Source of the DNA: an uncultured Lachnospiraceae bacterium
GTDB taxonomy: Bacteria > Bacillota > Clostridia > Lachnospirales > Lachnospiraceae
Direction: 5' to 3'
DNA length: 64,000 bases
Assembly: GCA_947588995.1 (NCBI GenBank)
Contig: CANPZI010000001.1
Coordinates: forward strand, 186,001 to 250,000
A program made the translations under genes and the position numbers. Below are positions 43,178 through 52,299 of the stretch, piece by piece. The notes under the pieces are model-generated. The model worked only from the letters and a program-made list of their open reading frames with translations. It searched no databases and was not told the origin of the DNA. The first letter of the stretch is position 1. Each line of letters begins with the position of its first letter.

Positions 43178-44695
43178 TCATTGAGAATGAAAACACACAA
43201 TTATTTTATCATCATTTGTATAACACGAATAGATGCTGTTGCGCAGAACCGCATTGCCGCTCTCTGTCACTTTCCTGTCCGAATCATCCGGCTCCTCCAG
43301 GGACAGACCTTCCTGCATATACATATACAGCCATGCGCCGCCAATCCACGTATCTTTGGTAATATATACGGGAACGATCTCTTCGAGAAAAGGATATTTA
43401 CTGCAGATCAGCCCGGTCTGTCTGGGGCGCGGCGCACTGCCGATCACCGTGAGCATCGAATAAGCGCCGTCGCAGTTGATCGACTCGACATCATGGGCGA
43501 TATTGTACACCAGATATTTGTGATATTCATTCTGCCCCCTGAGCGCGGCGGCATAGGTATACATATATCCATACTGTCCGAGAAGACAGAGCGCGCAGAG
43601 CAATGCCCCCACCCTGACTGTCAGCTTCCTGCCTCTGCAGGCATACAACAGCATAATACCGACCAGAAACAGAACCCCTCCGCAGGAAATCAGCATTCTG
43701 CTATTGAGATGAAATCCCTCCAGCAATGTCAAAGGCATAAACGAAAGCACAAAGGCAATGACCGGCACGAGCAGCGTCACAGCAATCTTCAGGGCCCTGT
43801 GCGTCCGGCTTGCCGCGCTGTCTCTGCCGATGACAAACACTGCCGCCAAAACCGCAAAGACCATCAGCAAAACGGCCGTGCAGACAAATATTTTTGACAT
43901 TCCTGCGGCACTGGTTACCATATATTGACAGCCGGATCTGATATTGCCAATGACACCCGGCAGCAGTTCGGCCGGCGACATAATCCCCGAAACTTTGCTC
44001 CTCCAGTCGTCCCCGTTCATATAACGCGGTGCGATAATCAGTTTATAGATGACTGCCCCGGCAGCGATTCCCGCTATCCTGTATATCTCCGGTGTAAGCT
44101 GCTTCTTCTCTCCCACACAAAACAGCCAGACATACAGGGCACTCAACACCAGGCATGCGCCGACCGCCGGCTGATACAGCGCCAAAATGCCGGAGGTACA
44201 CACAGCGGACAGCACCAGGATAACCGGGCGCGGCATCTGATCCAAAATCGCGTACATGACAAACGGAATCGCAAGTGCGGAAAACATCATGATACAGTTG
44301 AAACGATAGGACAGATTCTCCATAGCGAACGGATTCGTCAGCACAAACAGAAGAACCATGGTTCCCAGATACTCATCGACCGCACTTCCCCAGTTATGCT
44401 GCGCATACAAAACCAGAGCATAACTCAGCAGGACGATCGATAAGAGCAGCGGCAGCGGCGCAATATCCACCACGGGCATGCTGCCGCCGCCGGAAAGCCA
44501 GACTACAAGCGTCTCTCCAAGCGGTCTGCCGTCTCCTTTCCAGCCGGTTGCTCCGTAGAGTGAGCGCGCCAGATCATCTTTATAATACATGTCTATCAGG
44601 AAAATCGGCAGCACATACATCAGGCTGAAAAAGAACAATCTCCCGAATATGCGGCCGTGTTTTTTATCCAATTGAAACTGCTGTATGATCTCCAT
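43178..44695 (-). CDS. GtrII-type membrane glucosyltransferase family protein
   Basis: About 505 residues with roughly ten membrane helices. The first outside loop reads MYYKDDLARSLYGATGWKGDGRPL, the DD-R-G-W-GRPL pattern of the Glucos_trans_II (GtrII) family, which transfers glucose from undecaprenyl-phosphate-glucose to surface glycans. The C-terminal 100 residues are soluble and outside. The ATG at 44695 has GGGAG six bases upstream. It lies inside the Dlt-like cassette, so side-chain glucosylation and acylation may be linked. No GtrB-like donor synthase is visible here. Confidence 0.8.
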   Translation of the reverse strand: MEIIQQFQLDKKHGRIFGRLFFFSLMYVLPIFLIDMYYKDDLARSLYGATGWKGDGRPLGETLVVWLSGGGSMPVVDIAPLPLLLSIVLLSYALVLYAQHNWGSAVDEYLGTMVLLFVLTNPFAMENLSYRFNCIMMFSALAIPFVMYAILDQMPRPVILVLSAVCTSGILALYQPAVGACLVLSALYVWLFCVGEKKQLTPEIYRIAGIAAGAVIYKLIIAPRYMNGDDWRSKVSGIMSPAELLPGVIGNIRSGCQYMVTSAAGMSKIFVCTAVLLMVFAVLAAVFVIGRDSAASRTHRALKIAVTLLVPVIAFVLSFMPLTLLEGFHLNSRMLISCGGVLFLVGIMLLYACRGRKLTVRVGALLCALCLLGQYGYMYTYAAALRGQNEYHKYLVYNIAHDVESINCDGAYSMLTVIGSAPRPRQTGLICSKYPFLEEIVPVYITKDTWIGGAWLYMYMQEGLSLEEPDDSDRKVTESGNAVLRNSIYSCYTNDDKIIVCFHSQ

Positions 44696-44737
44696 ATCTT
44701 TCTCCCTGCGCCCGCCAGACGGCATCCCGCCTCAAAT

Positions 44738-45604
44738 CTATACCTTTCTGTACTTCATCTTCAGCAGGCTGTCTCCCAGCGGCAGATATAAGAAATCCAC
44801 CCCGTCCCTTTGCCCGTCAGGCGGAATCCTGCGGTATCTGAGAATCTCCGCCTCCACGCCGTCCACCGTCGTCCGCATCAGCGGAAAGATATCATTCTTG
44901 CCGTAATCCACACTGCGGAGAAGCCTGTAGATCTCTTCAGGCGGGTCGGTCAGCGCGAAATACCCGTCTGACGGCACTTCACGGGAACGATACATCCTGC
45001 GCGCGGGATCGAATCCCTGCGGTCTTGCCTGAACCCGCTCGGCCAGCACATCGCCGAAGCATTCCCGAAACGCCTCGACCGCCAGATCCATCAGTTCTTC
45101 CGTCAGTTCGTATGCCCTCGTGTCCTCCCCGACCGCGCAGCGCTTCTGTATAATAATGTTTCCTTCGTCCACGCCCGCCGTCACGTAATGCCATGTGATG
45201 CCCGTCTCTTTCTCTCCCTCATAGATGACCCAGGTGGGCGCGTTCCGCCCCGGATATTTCGGCAGCAGCGCATTATGAAAATTGACGACGGTGATGTTCT
45301 CTCTCTGTACCAGGGAAGCGGGAAAGAGAAAATTGTTGCTCGCACTGACAATCAAAGTTTTCCCGGCAGTCCCGTCGAGATAAGCCGCCAGCTTCTTTTT
45401 ATCCGAAATCTGCCGAAAGGAGACGCCTCTGTCCGCACAAATCTTCTCCGTAACGCTAAACGGGGCCGCCTCATGTTCGATAAATTCAAGTTCGTATCCG
45501 TATTCTTCCTGTCTGTCACAGACATAGCGAAGCACATCTCCCGCCGCCTTGCCGTAACCGATCACGACGACTCTGCGAAACGCCGTATTTCCCATCCTGT
45601 CCAT
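44738..45604 (-). CDS. Formyltransferase-family protein (methionyl-tRNA/sugar formyltransferase fold)
   Basis: A 288-residue protein with a Rossmann start (RRVVVIGYGKAAGDVLRY) and the formyltransferase core: TVVNFHNALLPKYPGRNAPT (Asn-His of the catalytic triad) and TAGVDEGNIIIQ (the Asp region). Such enzymes use 10-formyl-tetrahydrofolate to formylate amines on methionyl-tRNA, nucleotide amino sugars or amino acids. It lies between the AMP ligase and the GtrII and carrier genes, so it might formylate a sugar amine or the carrier-bound aminoacyl group. The C-terminal part lacks a clear tRNA-binding domain. Confidence 0.82.
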   Translation of the reverse strand: MDRMGNTAFRRVVVIGYGKAAGDVLRYVCDRQEEYGYELEFIEHEAAPFSVTEKICADRGVSFRQISDKKKLAAYLDGTAGKTLIVSASNNFLFPASLVQRENITVVNFHNALLPKYPGRNAPTWVIYEGEKETGITWHYVTAGVDEGNIIIQKRCAVGEDTRAYELTEELMDLAVEAFRECFGDVLAERVQARPQGFDPARRMYRSREVPSDGYFALTDPPEEIYRLLRSVDYGKNDIFPLMRTTVDGVEAEILRYRRIPPDGQRDGVDFLYLPLGDSLLKMKYRKV

Positions 45605-45656
45605 CTCTTTCTGTTCCTTTGACTCCCCGGCACAGCCGACCGTATGACGGGCCGCG

Positions 45657-47162
45657 CTACAGATATTCTTTCAGCTTCACCCTGTCGATCTTGCCGTTCG
45701 CGTTGATCGGCATTTCCGAAAGCGTGACCACCTTGTTCGGCAGCATATACTCCGGCACCAGTTTGGCTATCCGCTCGTTGATGTAGGCCTTGTCCAGCTC
45801 TGCCTCGATAAAGAGGACGATCTTCTGATGCTTCTCGTCATACAGACAGCAGCACAGCGCAATCTCCTCCAGAGAGGAGACCGCCGTCTCAATCTCACCC
45901 AGCTCGATCCGATGTCCCATGTGCTTGATCTGGAAATCCTTGCGGGAGAGGTATATGATCTCTCCGTGTTCATTGTACCTGACCAGATCGCCGGTCCGAT
46001 AGATAAGCTCCGGCACGTGGGGATTCAGCGGATTCTGCACGAAAGCCTCCCTCGTCTTCTCCGGATTGTTGTAGTACCCCATCGAGAGTGAGGTGCCTCT
46101 CACGCACAGTTCCCCCACCTCGTCCCCGACGACAGGTTCCTCTCTCTCGTTCAGCACCAGAATATCCGTATTGGCCATCGGGATACCGATGGGCAGCGGC
46201 TCATCGTCCGCGAACTCGCGGTCCACGATATAGTAAGTGCAGGCGTCCGTGATCTCAGTGGGACCGTACAGGTTGGCATACAGTACATCCGGCAGAAACT
46301 TTCGCCAGACATTCAACTGCTTGTTGGGCATCACTTCCCCGCAGAACAGCACTCTGTGCAGCGTGTCCGACAAGTCCACGTTGCGGAACGCCTTCAGTTT
46401 CGCCACCACGATGAGCGCCGAGGGCACCCAGAAGATTGTGTTGATTTTCTTTTCTTTCAGATATTCCAGCAGCGGCACAGGCTGCGCGAACAGATTCTTC
46501 GGTATGATCCAGGTCGTCGCGCCGCTCTTGATGGTGCTGTAGATATCCAGAATGGAATTGTCGAAATAAAAAGGCGCCTGATTGCCGAAAGTGTCCGCCT
46601 GTGTGATGTCGAACGTCTCCGTCACCCAGTCGATATAGTCGATCACAGAGCGATGATTGATCGTGACTCCTTTCGGAATGCCCGTGGAGCCGGAAGTGAA
46701 CAACACATACAGAAGATCCGTGTCAATCCCTTTTGCCCGCGCCGCGTCGATCAGCTGCCCGTCCGCAGGCGTACGGACCGCCTCCTCGAAGATCAGGTAT
46801 TCTCCCTGATAGGCGTACCGCGCAAACGTCTCGCGCAGCGCCGCCGTCGTTATGACAAGGGCCGGCTTGAGCACTTCCAGGATTTTATCGACACGGCTCG
46901 CCGGCATCTCGGTATCGATGGGCGAGTAAAAATTGCAGCTGTATGCCGCGCCCATAAAAGAAGTCAGCACATCGACGCCTTTTTCCAAATAGACGGCCAC
47001 CGGTTTCTTAAAGAGCCCTCTCTCCAGCATCCGCGTCGCCAATGCCTGCGCCTGCGCCTTGAGTTCCCCGAATGTAATTTCTTTCCTCTCATCCGCAAAA
47101 GCAGTCTTGTCCGGCAGCCTGTCCGCAGTCTGATCCAGCCAATAAGTCACATTTGCTCTCAT
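45657..47162 (-). CDS. DltA-like AMP-dependent amino acid (or acid) adenylating ligase
   Basis: A 501-residue stand-alone adenylation enzyme. Core motifs are LFTSGSTGIPKGVTINHRSV (residues about 154-173), YGPTEITDACTYY, YRTGDLVRYNEHGEI and the C-terminal NANGKIDRVKL lysine. Size and layout match DltA (D-alanine carrier-protein ligase). It should adenylate a small amino acid or acid and load it on the carrier at 42932-43162. The acid used cannot be read reliably by eye. GGGAAG precedes the ATG. Confidence 0.87.
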   Translation of the reverse strand: MRANVTYWLDQTADRLPDKTAFADERKEITFGELKAQAQALATRMLERGLFKKPVAVYLEKGVDVLTSFMGAAYSCNFYSPIDTEMPASRVDKILEVLKPALVITTAALRETFARYAYQGEYLIFEEAVRTPADGQLIDAARAKGIDTDLLYVLFTSGSTGIPKGVTINHRSVIDYIDWVTETFDITQADTFGNQAPFYFDNSILDIYSTIKSGATTWIIPKNLFAQPVPLLEYLKEKKINTIFWVPSALIVVAKLKAFRNVDLSDTLHRVLFCGEVMPNKQLNVWRKFLPDVLYANLYGPTEITDACTYYIVDREFADDEPLPIGIPMANTDILVLNEREEPVVGDEVGELCVRGTSLSMGYYNNPEKTREAFVQNPLNPHVPELIYRTGDLVRYNEHGEIIYLSRKDFQIKHMGHRIELGEIETAVSSLEEIALCCCLYDEKHQKIVLFIEAELDKAYINERIAKLVPEYMLPNKVVTLSEMPINANGKIDRVKLKEYL

Positions 47163-47186
47163 AGCAGCTTCCCAACCTTCCCCCGG

Positions 47187-48287
47187 TCACTGTACCCTGT
47201 AGAACGTATCCGGCATTTTTTCCGTCTTGACATGATAGACGTCGTACAAGTCTCCCATCTCCAGGCCACAGCCGGCAGGATCATAGGAGCCGTACAGTGC
47301 GATCCCCCGCTCCGACGCCTTTTTTCTGATACTGTCTTCCACCTGCAGGGCAATCCGAAACTGCTCCTCAGATTCTATGTAATTATACATCATGGGCGAA
47401 TAGGGTGGCAAGTACCAGATCACCTCCACGCCGCGGCTTTGCAGGTAATCCGTCAGGCCGGAAAACAGAGCCATACTCTCCGCGTCGATCTCCTGATAAT
47501 CCGTCAGGCGATAGACCACATGCTCGCCTATGGACTGCCCGGTCAGCGCCTCCACCTCGCTTACATCCACTTCCCGCAGGCTTCTCTCGTAGGCGATGCT
47601 CCCGTCATAGTGCTTCAGATAGCACTCTGTCTCCCAATCCGTCGTGTAATCCACCTCAAAACGCCTGCGCCCCCAAAGCCGCGTGATATTGTAACGAAAA
47701 TAATCCAGCGAGAGCCACTTGGCATTGTCGCGCCCCGTGTCCACCTGAAGCTCCGCCGCTCTCCCGCCAGCCGTCTCCGCATTCCGCGAGGCGTCCTCCT
47801 GCCGGTTCGCAATCTTCTCCTCCATGTAGATCTCATAATCCTCCAGATCTTTCCAGCGGTCGTTGTCATGGCTCGCATTGAACAGAAAAGCGTCCACCCC
47901 GATAATCATCTTCTCCGGAAGCTGACCTTTCCGGTCCAGAATCCCCGCCACCGCCAGCAGATCGTAGACCGTAGACTCCGACAGCCCCGTGTTGTAAAAA
48001 GAATCCGTCCCAAACATCGTGTGATCAAAATTCATCACCCTGCTGGAACCTGCCACAATGATCTCTTTCGGCGCCGTCTGCCTGTTCAGACAGGCCAGCA
48101 AAAGCTTCCTGTCGTTAAAGTCCGACTCCTGCAGCCCCTCCACATTCATGCCTCTCTCCGCCATCTCTTCACTGATCCGGTCATAAGTGACCCGCAGATA
48201 CGCATAGGAATCCACATACCAGTTGACCGCCGCCACCATACACACAAGCGGCAGAATAAACAAAACCGCCTTACCCCATTTTTTCAT
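47187..48287 (-). CDS. Membrane-anchored SGNH-fold protein, probable DltD-like partner
   Basis: A 366-residue protein with one N-terminal helix (AVLFILPLVCMVAAVNWYV) and an outside domain. IIVAGSSRVMNFDHTMFG near residue 80 is a GSS nucleophile block, and MGDLYDVYHVKTE near residue 345 supplies the DxxH pair, so the SGNH catalytic set seems complete. It directly precedes the AMP ligase gene. In dlt systems DltD accepts the D-alanyl group from DltB/DltC outside and passes it to the polymer, and this protein is a good candidate for the same step. Confidence 0.78.
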   Translation of the reverse strand: MKKWGKAVLFILPLVCMVAAVNWYVDSYAYLRVTYDRISEEMAERGMNVEGLQESDFNDRKLLLACLNRQTAPKEIIVAGSSRVMNFDHTMFGTDSFYNTGLSESTVYDLLAVAGILDRKGQLPEKMIIGVDAFLFNASHDNDRWKDLEDYEIYMEEKIANRQEDASRNAETAGGRAAELQVDTGRDNAKWLSLDYFRYNITRLWGRRRFEVDYTTDWETECYLKHYDGSIAYERSLREVDVSEVEALTGQSIGEHVVYRLTDYQEIDAESMALFSGLTDYLQSRGVEVIWYLPPYSPMMYNYIESEEQFRIALQVEDSIRKKASERGIALYGSYDPAGCGLEMGDLYDVYHVKTEKMPDTFYRVQ

Positions 48288-50013
48288 CTTCCGTCACCGT
48301 CATCTCCCGTATCCGATATCTGTCCGGCCCCGTACTGCCGCTCTCCTCCTGCTCCCCGCCGAAAGTCAGATGAAACAGCATCGGAAAAGCCGCAAACAAA
48401 CCGTACGCGTAGCGGAATTCATTGTACACCGGCGTCGCCAAAAACAGCGTCACCAGCAGCATGACAAAAGGCACGAAAATCATCGCATCCTTTCCCCGAT
48501 ACAGCGCGTAGGCAAGACAGAACACCATCAGCCAGGTATTCAGGCCCAGACTCCACACCCTGTTATACAAGTCCAGAAAGCCCATCAGATATTCGTGCAT
48601 GGCCAGCTCAGCATCGTAGGTGAACAGCTTTCTCTCCGTCTCAATGCCAAGCGGATTCTCTATCATGTAATATTCCCCATAAACATACTCGTAGTCCGGC
48701 ACGCTGTACGCCCAGAAACCGGCCGTCTGCCTCACCTGGGCGACCAGATACTGCAGGGGATTGCGCAGGCCGACCCGCAGCCACAGCCGGAAATACTCTC
48801 CCTTGTGCTCTGCGATCTCCTGTTGATTTCCCGATTCTCTGATGAGATTTTTGATCGGATCGAAGAGTCTCGGATGGTAACACTCGGCCGCTTTGTCTAA
48901 CGGGATCACCCGTCCCAGCAGCGCCGTCTCCTCCTCTGTCAGCTCGCCGCCTTTCAGATAGGCGCACAGCAGATGCTGCGTCGGCATCGTCAGACTCTCT
49001 ATGATATCCGGCGGCTGTACACGCAGCGCCCCAAGAATCGGCCCGTGCCAGAGCAGATAACACGCGAGCACCGCGGCGGTGCACAGAAACGTCCTGCGCG
49101 GAAAGCGTCCTCCCCCTGCCGTCCGCCTCAACTTCTTAGCGAGCAGGCAGAATGCCGTACCCGCATAGATAAAAACGCCGTTGCTCCGCAGCAGGCACAC
49201 CAGCAGGCCGGCGGCAGACCAGGCCAGCCAGCCGAAGCGTTTTTTTCTCCGTCCCGTCCGGTCCTGTGCGGCGTTTTCCTCCGCATCCGGATCGAGGGTG
49301 GCCGTAAACCAGGCAAAAAGCAGCAGCGCCGCGGTAAAAAACTCGTCTTTGCCCATGCAGATCGTCAGAAGCGCGTTGATCGGGCAAACCGCATAGAACA
49401 GAAGCGCCAGAACGAGCCACAGCGCCCGCGCTCCTCTCAAGTACAGCCGATACAGGAAAAAAGCAAAGACCGCCGCCATGACCGCCACCTGCACGAAAGT
49501 ATAGAAAGCAGCGCCTCCCTCGTATGTGCCGGACAGCCGACAGCCAATCCCAAAAAAGACCTGCATGAGCAGCGTGTGAAAGTACGGATGATGATTGGAG
49601 CGCTCCGCCAGACCGAGAATCTGTTCGATCTGCCACAGGGCGTCATTGTTCAGCCAGCCGGGGTAATACATCAGATAATAAGGGAGATAGGCGAGCAGAC
49701 AGAGAGCCGTAAAGATCAGCCAGACGCGAGGATTCTCCTCTCTTCCCGCCCTGCCGCCTCCCGCTGTGCCAAACGGCAGCCTGCGCGTGATGGCGCTTCT
49801 GTTGGAGAGCAGTATACACAGCGCGAGGAGCACCGCATAGCTTCCCAGAAACCACAGCGCAAAGCGCCCGGCATTGCGCGCCAATCCCCTGTACCGCGCT
49901 CCCTCCAGGTCCCCCAGAATCACGCTGACCGCGTAGAACAGCGCAAAAGGCGCCAATATCAGAGCCTGCCGCCTCCCCGGCAGCGTTATCTTATGGTGTG
50001 CCACTCTCCCCAT
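48271..50013 (-). CDS. DUF6020-type multispan membrane protein (GT-C-like)
   Basis: About 580 residues with roughly twelve membrane helices. The conserved outside-loop phrase YYPGWLNNDALWQIEQILGL and the following NHHPYFHTLLMQVFF are typical of DUF6020 proteins, which look like GT-C glycosyltransferases. CMGKDEFFTAALLLFAW is another family block. The ATG at 50013 has AAGGA six bases upstream and lies within the end of the GT4 gene. Its stop overlaps the SGNH gene start by 17 bases. Probable role: outside transfer of a polyprenyl-phosphate-linked sugar. Confidence 0.75.
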   Translation of the reverse strand: MGRVAHHKITLPGRRQALILAPFALFYAVSVILGDLEGARYRGLARNAGRFALWFLGSYAVLLALCILLSNRSAITRRLPFGTAGGGRAGREENPRVWLIFTALCLLAYLPYYLMYYPGWLNNDALWQIEQILGLAERSNHHPYFHTLLMQVFFGIGCRLSGTYEGGAAFYTFVQVAVMAAVFAFFLYRLYLRGARALWLVLALLFYAVCPINALLTICMGKDEFFTAALLLFAWFTATLDPDAEENAAQDRTGRRKKRFGWLAWSAAGLLVCLLRSNGVFIYAGTAFCLLAKKLRRTAGGGRFPRRTFLCTAAVLACYLLWHGPILGALRVQPPDIIESLTMPTQHLLCAYLKGGELTEEETALLGRVIPLDKAAECYHPRLFDPIKNLIRESGNQQEIAEHKGEYFRLWLRVGLRNPLQYLVAQVRQTAGFWAYSVPDYEYVYGEYYMIENPLGIETERKLFTYDAELAMHEYLMGFLDLYNRVWSLGLNTWLMVFCLAYALYRGKDAMIFVPFVMLLVTLFLATPVYNEFRYAYGLFAAFPMLFHLTFGGEQEESGSTGPDRYRIREMTVTEDEKMG

Positions 50014-51145
50014 CCGTCTTCCTTTTCTCTCCGGCAGCCCGCACGCCTGCCCAAGCGCATATCTTTGCCACATAGGCCTCCGCCGTGTACTCACCCGCTC
50101 GCGCGCGGGCCATCTCGCTGTAGTGCGCCGCGCGGCTCTCATCCTCCAGCAGCGCCGTGATTTCGTCCGCCAGATTTCTCTCTTCCCGCGATATACTGTG
50201 CGGATCAAAATTCTCCTCAGGACTCATATTCGGGATCAGGATGCCGTACCTGTCCTCCAGAATCTCCCGCGGCCCGGTCATGCAGTCGGTGGCAATCACC
50301 GGCAGCCCCATGGCCATCGCCTCCACCATCGCGTTCGGGAAACCCTCGTTATAGGAAGTCAGCAGATACAGGCTGCCTTTGCGCAGATAGGGGTAAGGAT
50401 TCTTCTTCAGCCCGGCAAAACAGACCGCATCCTCGATTCCGAGTCCCACGGCCAATTCCCGATAGGCCCGGAATTCCCCCTCTCCGACGATCAGAAGCTT
50501 CGTGTCCGGCAGCTTCTCATGCACCAGCGAGAAACTTTTCAGAAGATGCCAGAACCCCTTGACCGGATCCTCCCGCCCCATAGATATCAGAATACGCCCC
50601 TCCGTCCAGGGCAGCACGGCCTCCTCCCGCTCTCCCAGCGCCCGTATGCGGCGCACATCGAACGGATTGTTGAGTGTGACAGCCTTGTCGCAGCGGTATT
50701 TCGTCCGCACTTCACGGCAGATCGCTTCGGAGCAGCAGATCACTCTGTCCGCAAATCTGCCAAAAAGCCTGATCTGTCTCGAATTGCCCATGTCCATGTA
50801 GCTTCTGATGCCAAACCACTTCTCTGCCCCGCCTCCCGCGGCGATGCTGGCCAGATTTGCCGTCGGCCCGAAGCTGTAGGCAATATCGATCCGTTCCCTG
50901 CGCATAAGCGCGCGAAGTTTCAGGCCTCTCAGAATCACATACAGCGCTTTGCCCAGCCTGCCCCGGCGGCTCGGCAGCCGCAGATCGGCCACAGGAACGC
51001 CGCCGACCGCATAAGCAATATCCGCAGAGTCAAAAAGCGCAATCCGCACATCAAAATCATAGCGCAGCAGCCTGGCCGTCTCCGCGCATACCTTTTCCAG
51101 TCCTCCCTGATGCAGGGAGGGAACGATCAGCAATATTTTTTTCAT
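49991..51145 (-). CDS. Family 4 glycosyltransferase
   Basis: A 384-residue GT-B enzyme: ILLIVPSLHQGGLEKVCAET at the start, ILISMGREDPVKGFWHLLKS opening the donor half, then NEGFPNAMVEAMAMG with the EX7E motif. The C-terminal tail is basic and its final codons overlap the DUF6020 gene. The ATG overlaps the stop of the previous GT4 (ATGA), so two GT4 enzymes are made in sequence. Specificity unknown. Confidence 0.88.
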   Translation of the reverse strand: MKKILLIVPSLHQGGLEKVCAETARLLRYDFDVRIALFDSADIAYAVGGVPVADLRLPSRRGRLGKALYVILRGLKLRALMRRERIDIAYSFGPTANLASIAAGGGAEKWFGIRSYMDMGNSRQIRLFGRFADRVICCSEAICREVRTKYRCDKAVTLNNPFDVRRIRALGEREEAVLPWTEGRILISMGREDPVKGFWHLLKSFSLVHEKLPDTKLLIVGEGEFRAYRELAVGLGIEDAVCFAGLKKNPYPYLRKGSLYLLTSYNEGFPNAMVEAMAMGLPVIATDCMTGPREILEDRYGILIPNMSPEENFDPHSISREERNLADEITALLEDESRAAHYSEMARARAGEYTAEAYVAKICAWAGVRAAGEKRKTDGESGTP

Positions 51146-52299
51146 AATTCCGAACTGTCTCCGTTCAAATAAAAGTTTGCGTAACGTTTTGCCTGTTCCC
51201 TGACGTCGAAGCCGTTTTCTACCAGCTGTTTACAGGTATTCTTCCTGTCGTAGCCCGCCCCGGCAAGAATGGCCTGCGCCCACTTCGCGGGCGGCTCGGA
51301 GAGGCTCATATAATTGACCAGATCCGTAGCCTGCGCCTCTCTCGTCACCACATCCGAGACAAAGCACTGCAGCCCGGCGGCCTGCGCCTCCAGCAGCACG
51401 CCCGGCAGCCCTTCATAGAACGACGGCAGGACAAACGCATCCATCGCCTGATAATAGTCCTCCGTATTTTTCCGATTGCCCATGAAGCGGACTTTATCCG
51501 CGATGCCAAGCGCGGCGCACTTCTCTTTGGCCGCCTCCATACCGCCGCCCTCGCCCAGCAGCAGCAGTCCGGCATCCTGTCGGATTTCGCAAAGAGCCGC
51601 GAAAACATCCAGCAGATAGGCATGGTTTTTCAGAGGGTCAAAGCGCCCCACATGACCGATCACCAGATTGTCCGCCATGCCAAGCTGCTCCCTGATTTCG
51701 CCGCGCCGGACCGGATCGTAGGAAAAACGGGCGGCGTCTATGGCGTTGTGAACAATCCTCACCAGGCCGCGCCGGACCGCTTCTTTTCCGAAAGCATCCT
51801 CTCCCGCCGGCACGGAGCAGGCAAACAAAAGATCGGCTTTCCGCGCCAGATTCCGCCGCAGAAAACGGGTGGCAATCCCCTTTACGCCCCCGTCCACACC
51901 AGCGGCGCGGGAATGCGCCACGGTGAGCGGAACGCCGGCTTTTTTGGCGATCGGCAGATAGATCCCCGCCGTGCTCGTCATATGCCCCTGCACCACACGG
52001 AATTCGTGATGCGCCGCAAAAAAAGCCTCCGCCGCATGCCGGTAGGCCGGATAGTTATATCCCTTAAATCTGGGCAGCACATAAATCCGCCCGCCCATAT
52101 CCCTGATCTCCTGATCATAGAACTGCGGCGCCCGGCGCGAAGCATCGTCCCCCGCCCGCCTCACGGCATCGCTGTGAACCAGAAAATCAAACTGGATCCG
52201 CTCCCGGTCCATCTGCCGGTACAGATCCATGATCCGGCTCTCCGCCCCGCCCAGACCGGTACCGCCCAGCACATGCAGTATACGAATCGCTTCCGTCAT
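51142..52299 (-). CDS. Family 4 glycosyltransferase (EpsF-like)
   Basis: A 385-residue enzyme starting IRILHVLGGTGLGGAESRIM, then FDFLVHSD and a GIYLPIAKKAGVPLTVAHSR stretch, a combination typical of EpsF-type exopolysaccharide GT4 enzymes. The donor half carries VIGHVGRFDPLKNHAYLLDV and YEGLPGVLLEAQAAG. The start overlaps the formyltransferase stop as ATGA. Probable role: extension of the lipid-linked repeat. Confidence 0.88.
   Translation of the reverse strand: MTEAIRILHVLGGTGLGGAESRIMDLYRQMDRERIQFDFLVHSDAVRRAGDDASRRAPQFYDQEIRDMGGRIYVLPRFKGYNYPAYRHAAEAFFAAHHEFRVVQGHMTSTAGIYLPIAKKAGVPLTVAHSRAAGVDGGVKGIATRFLRRNLARKADLLFACSVPAGEDAFGKEAVRRGLVRIVHNAIDAARFSYDPVRRGEIREQLGMADNLVIGHVGRFDPLKNHAYLLDVFAALCEIRQDAGLLLLGEGGGMEAAKEKCAALGIADKVRFMGNRKNTEDYYQAMDAFVLPSFYEGLPGVLLEAQAAGLQCFVSDVVTREAQATDLVNYMSLSEPPAKWAQAILAGAGYDRKNTCKQLVENGFDVREQAKRYANFYLNGDSSEL

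Noticed and set aside
42932..47162. Calling these genes the canonical dlt operon
   Set aside because: The order is broken up, a formyltransferase and GtrII protein intervene, and the setting is a polysaccharide locus, so only Dlt-like is justified.
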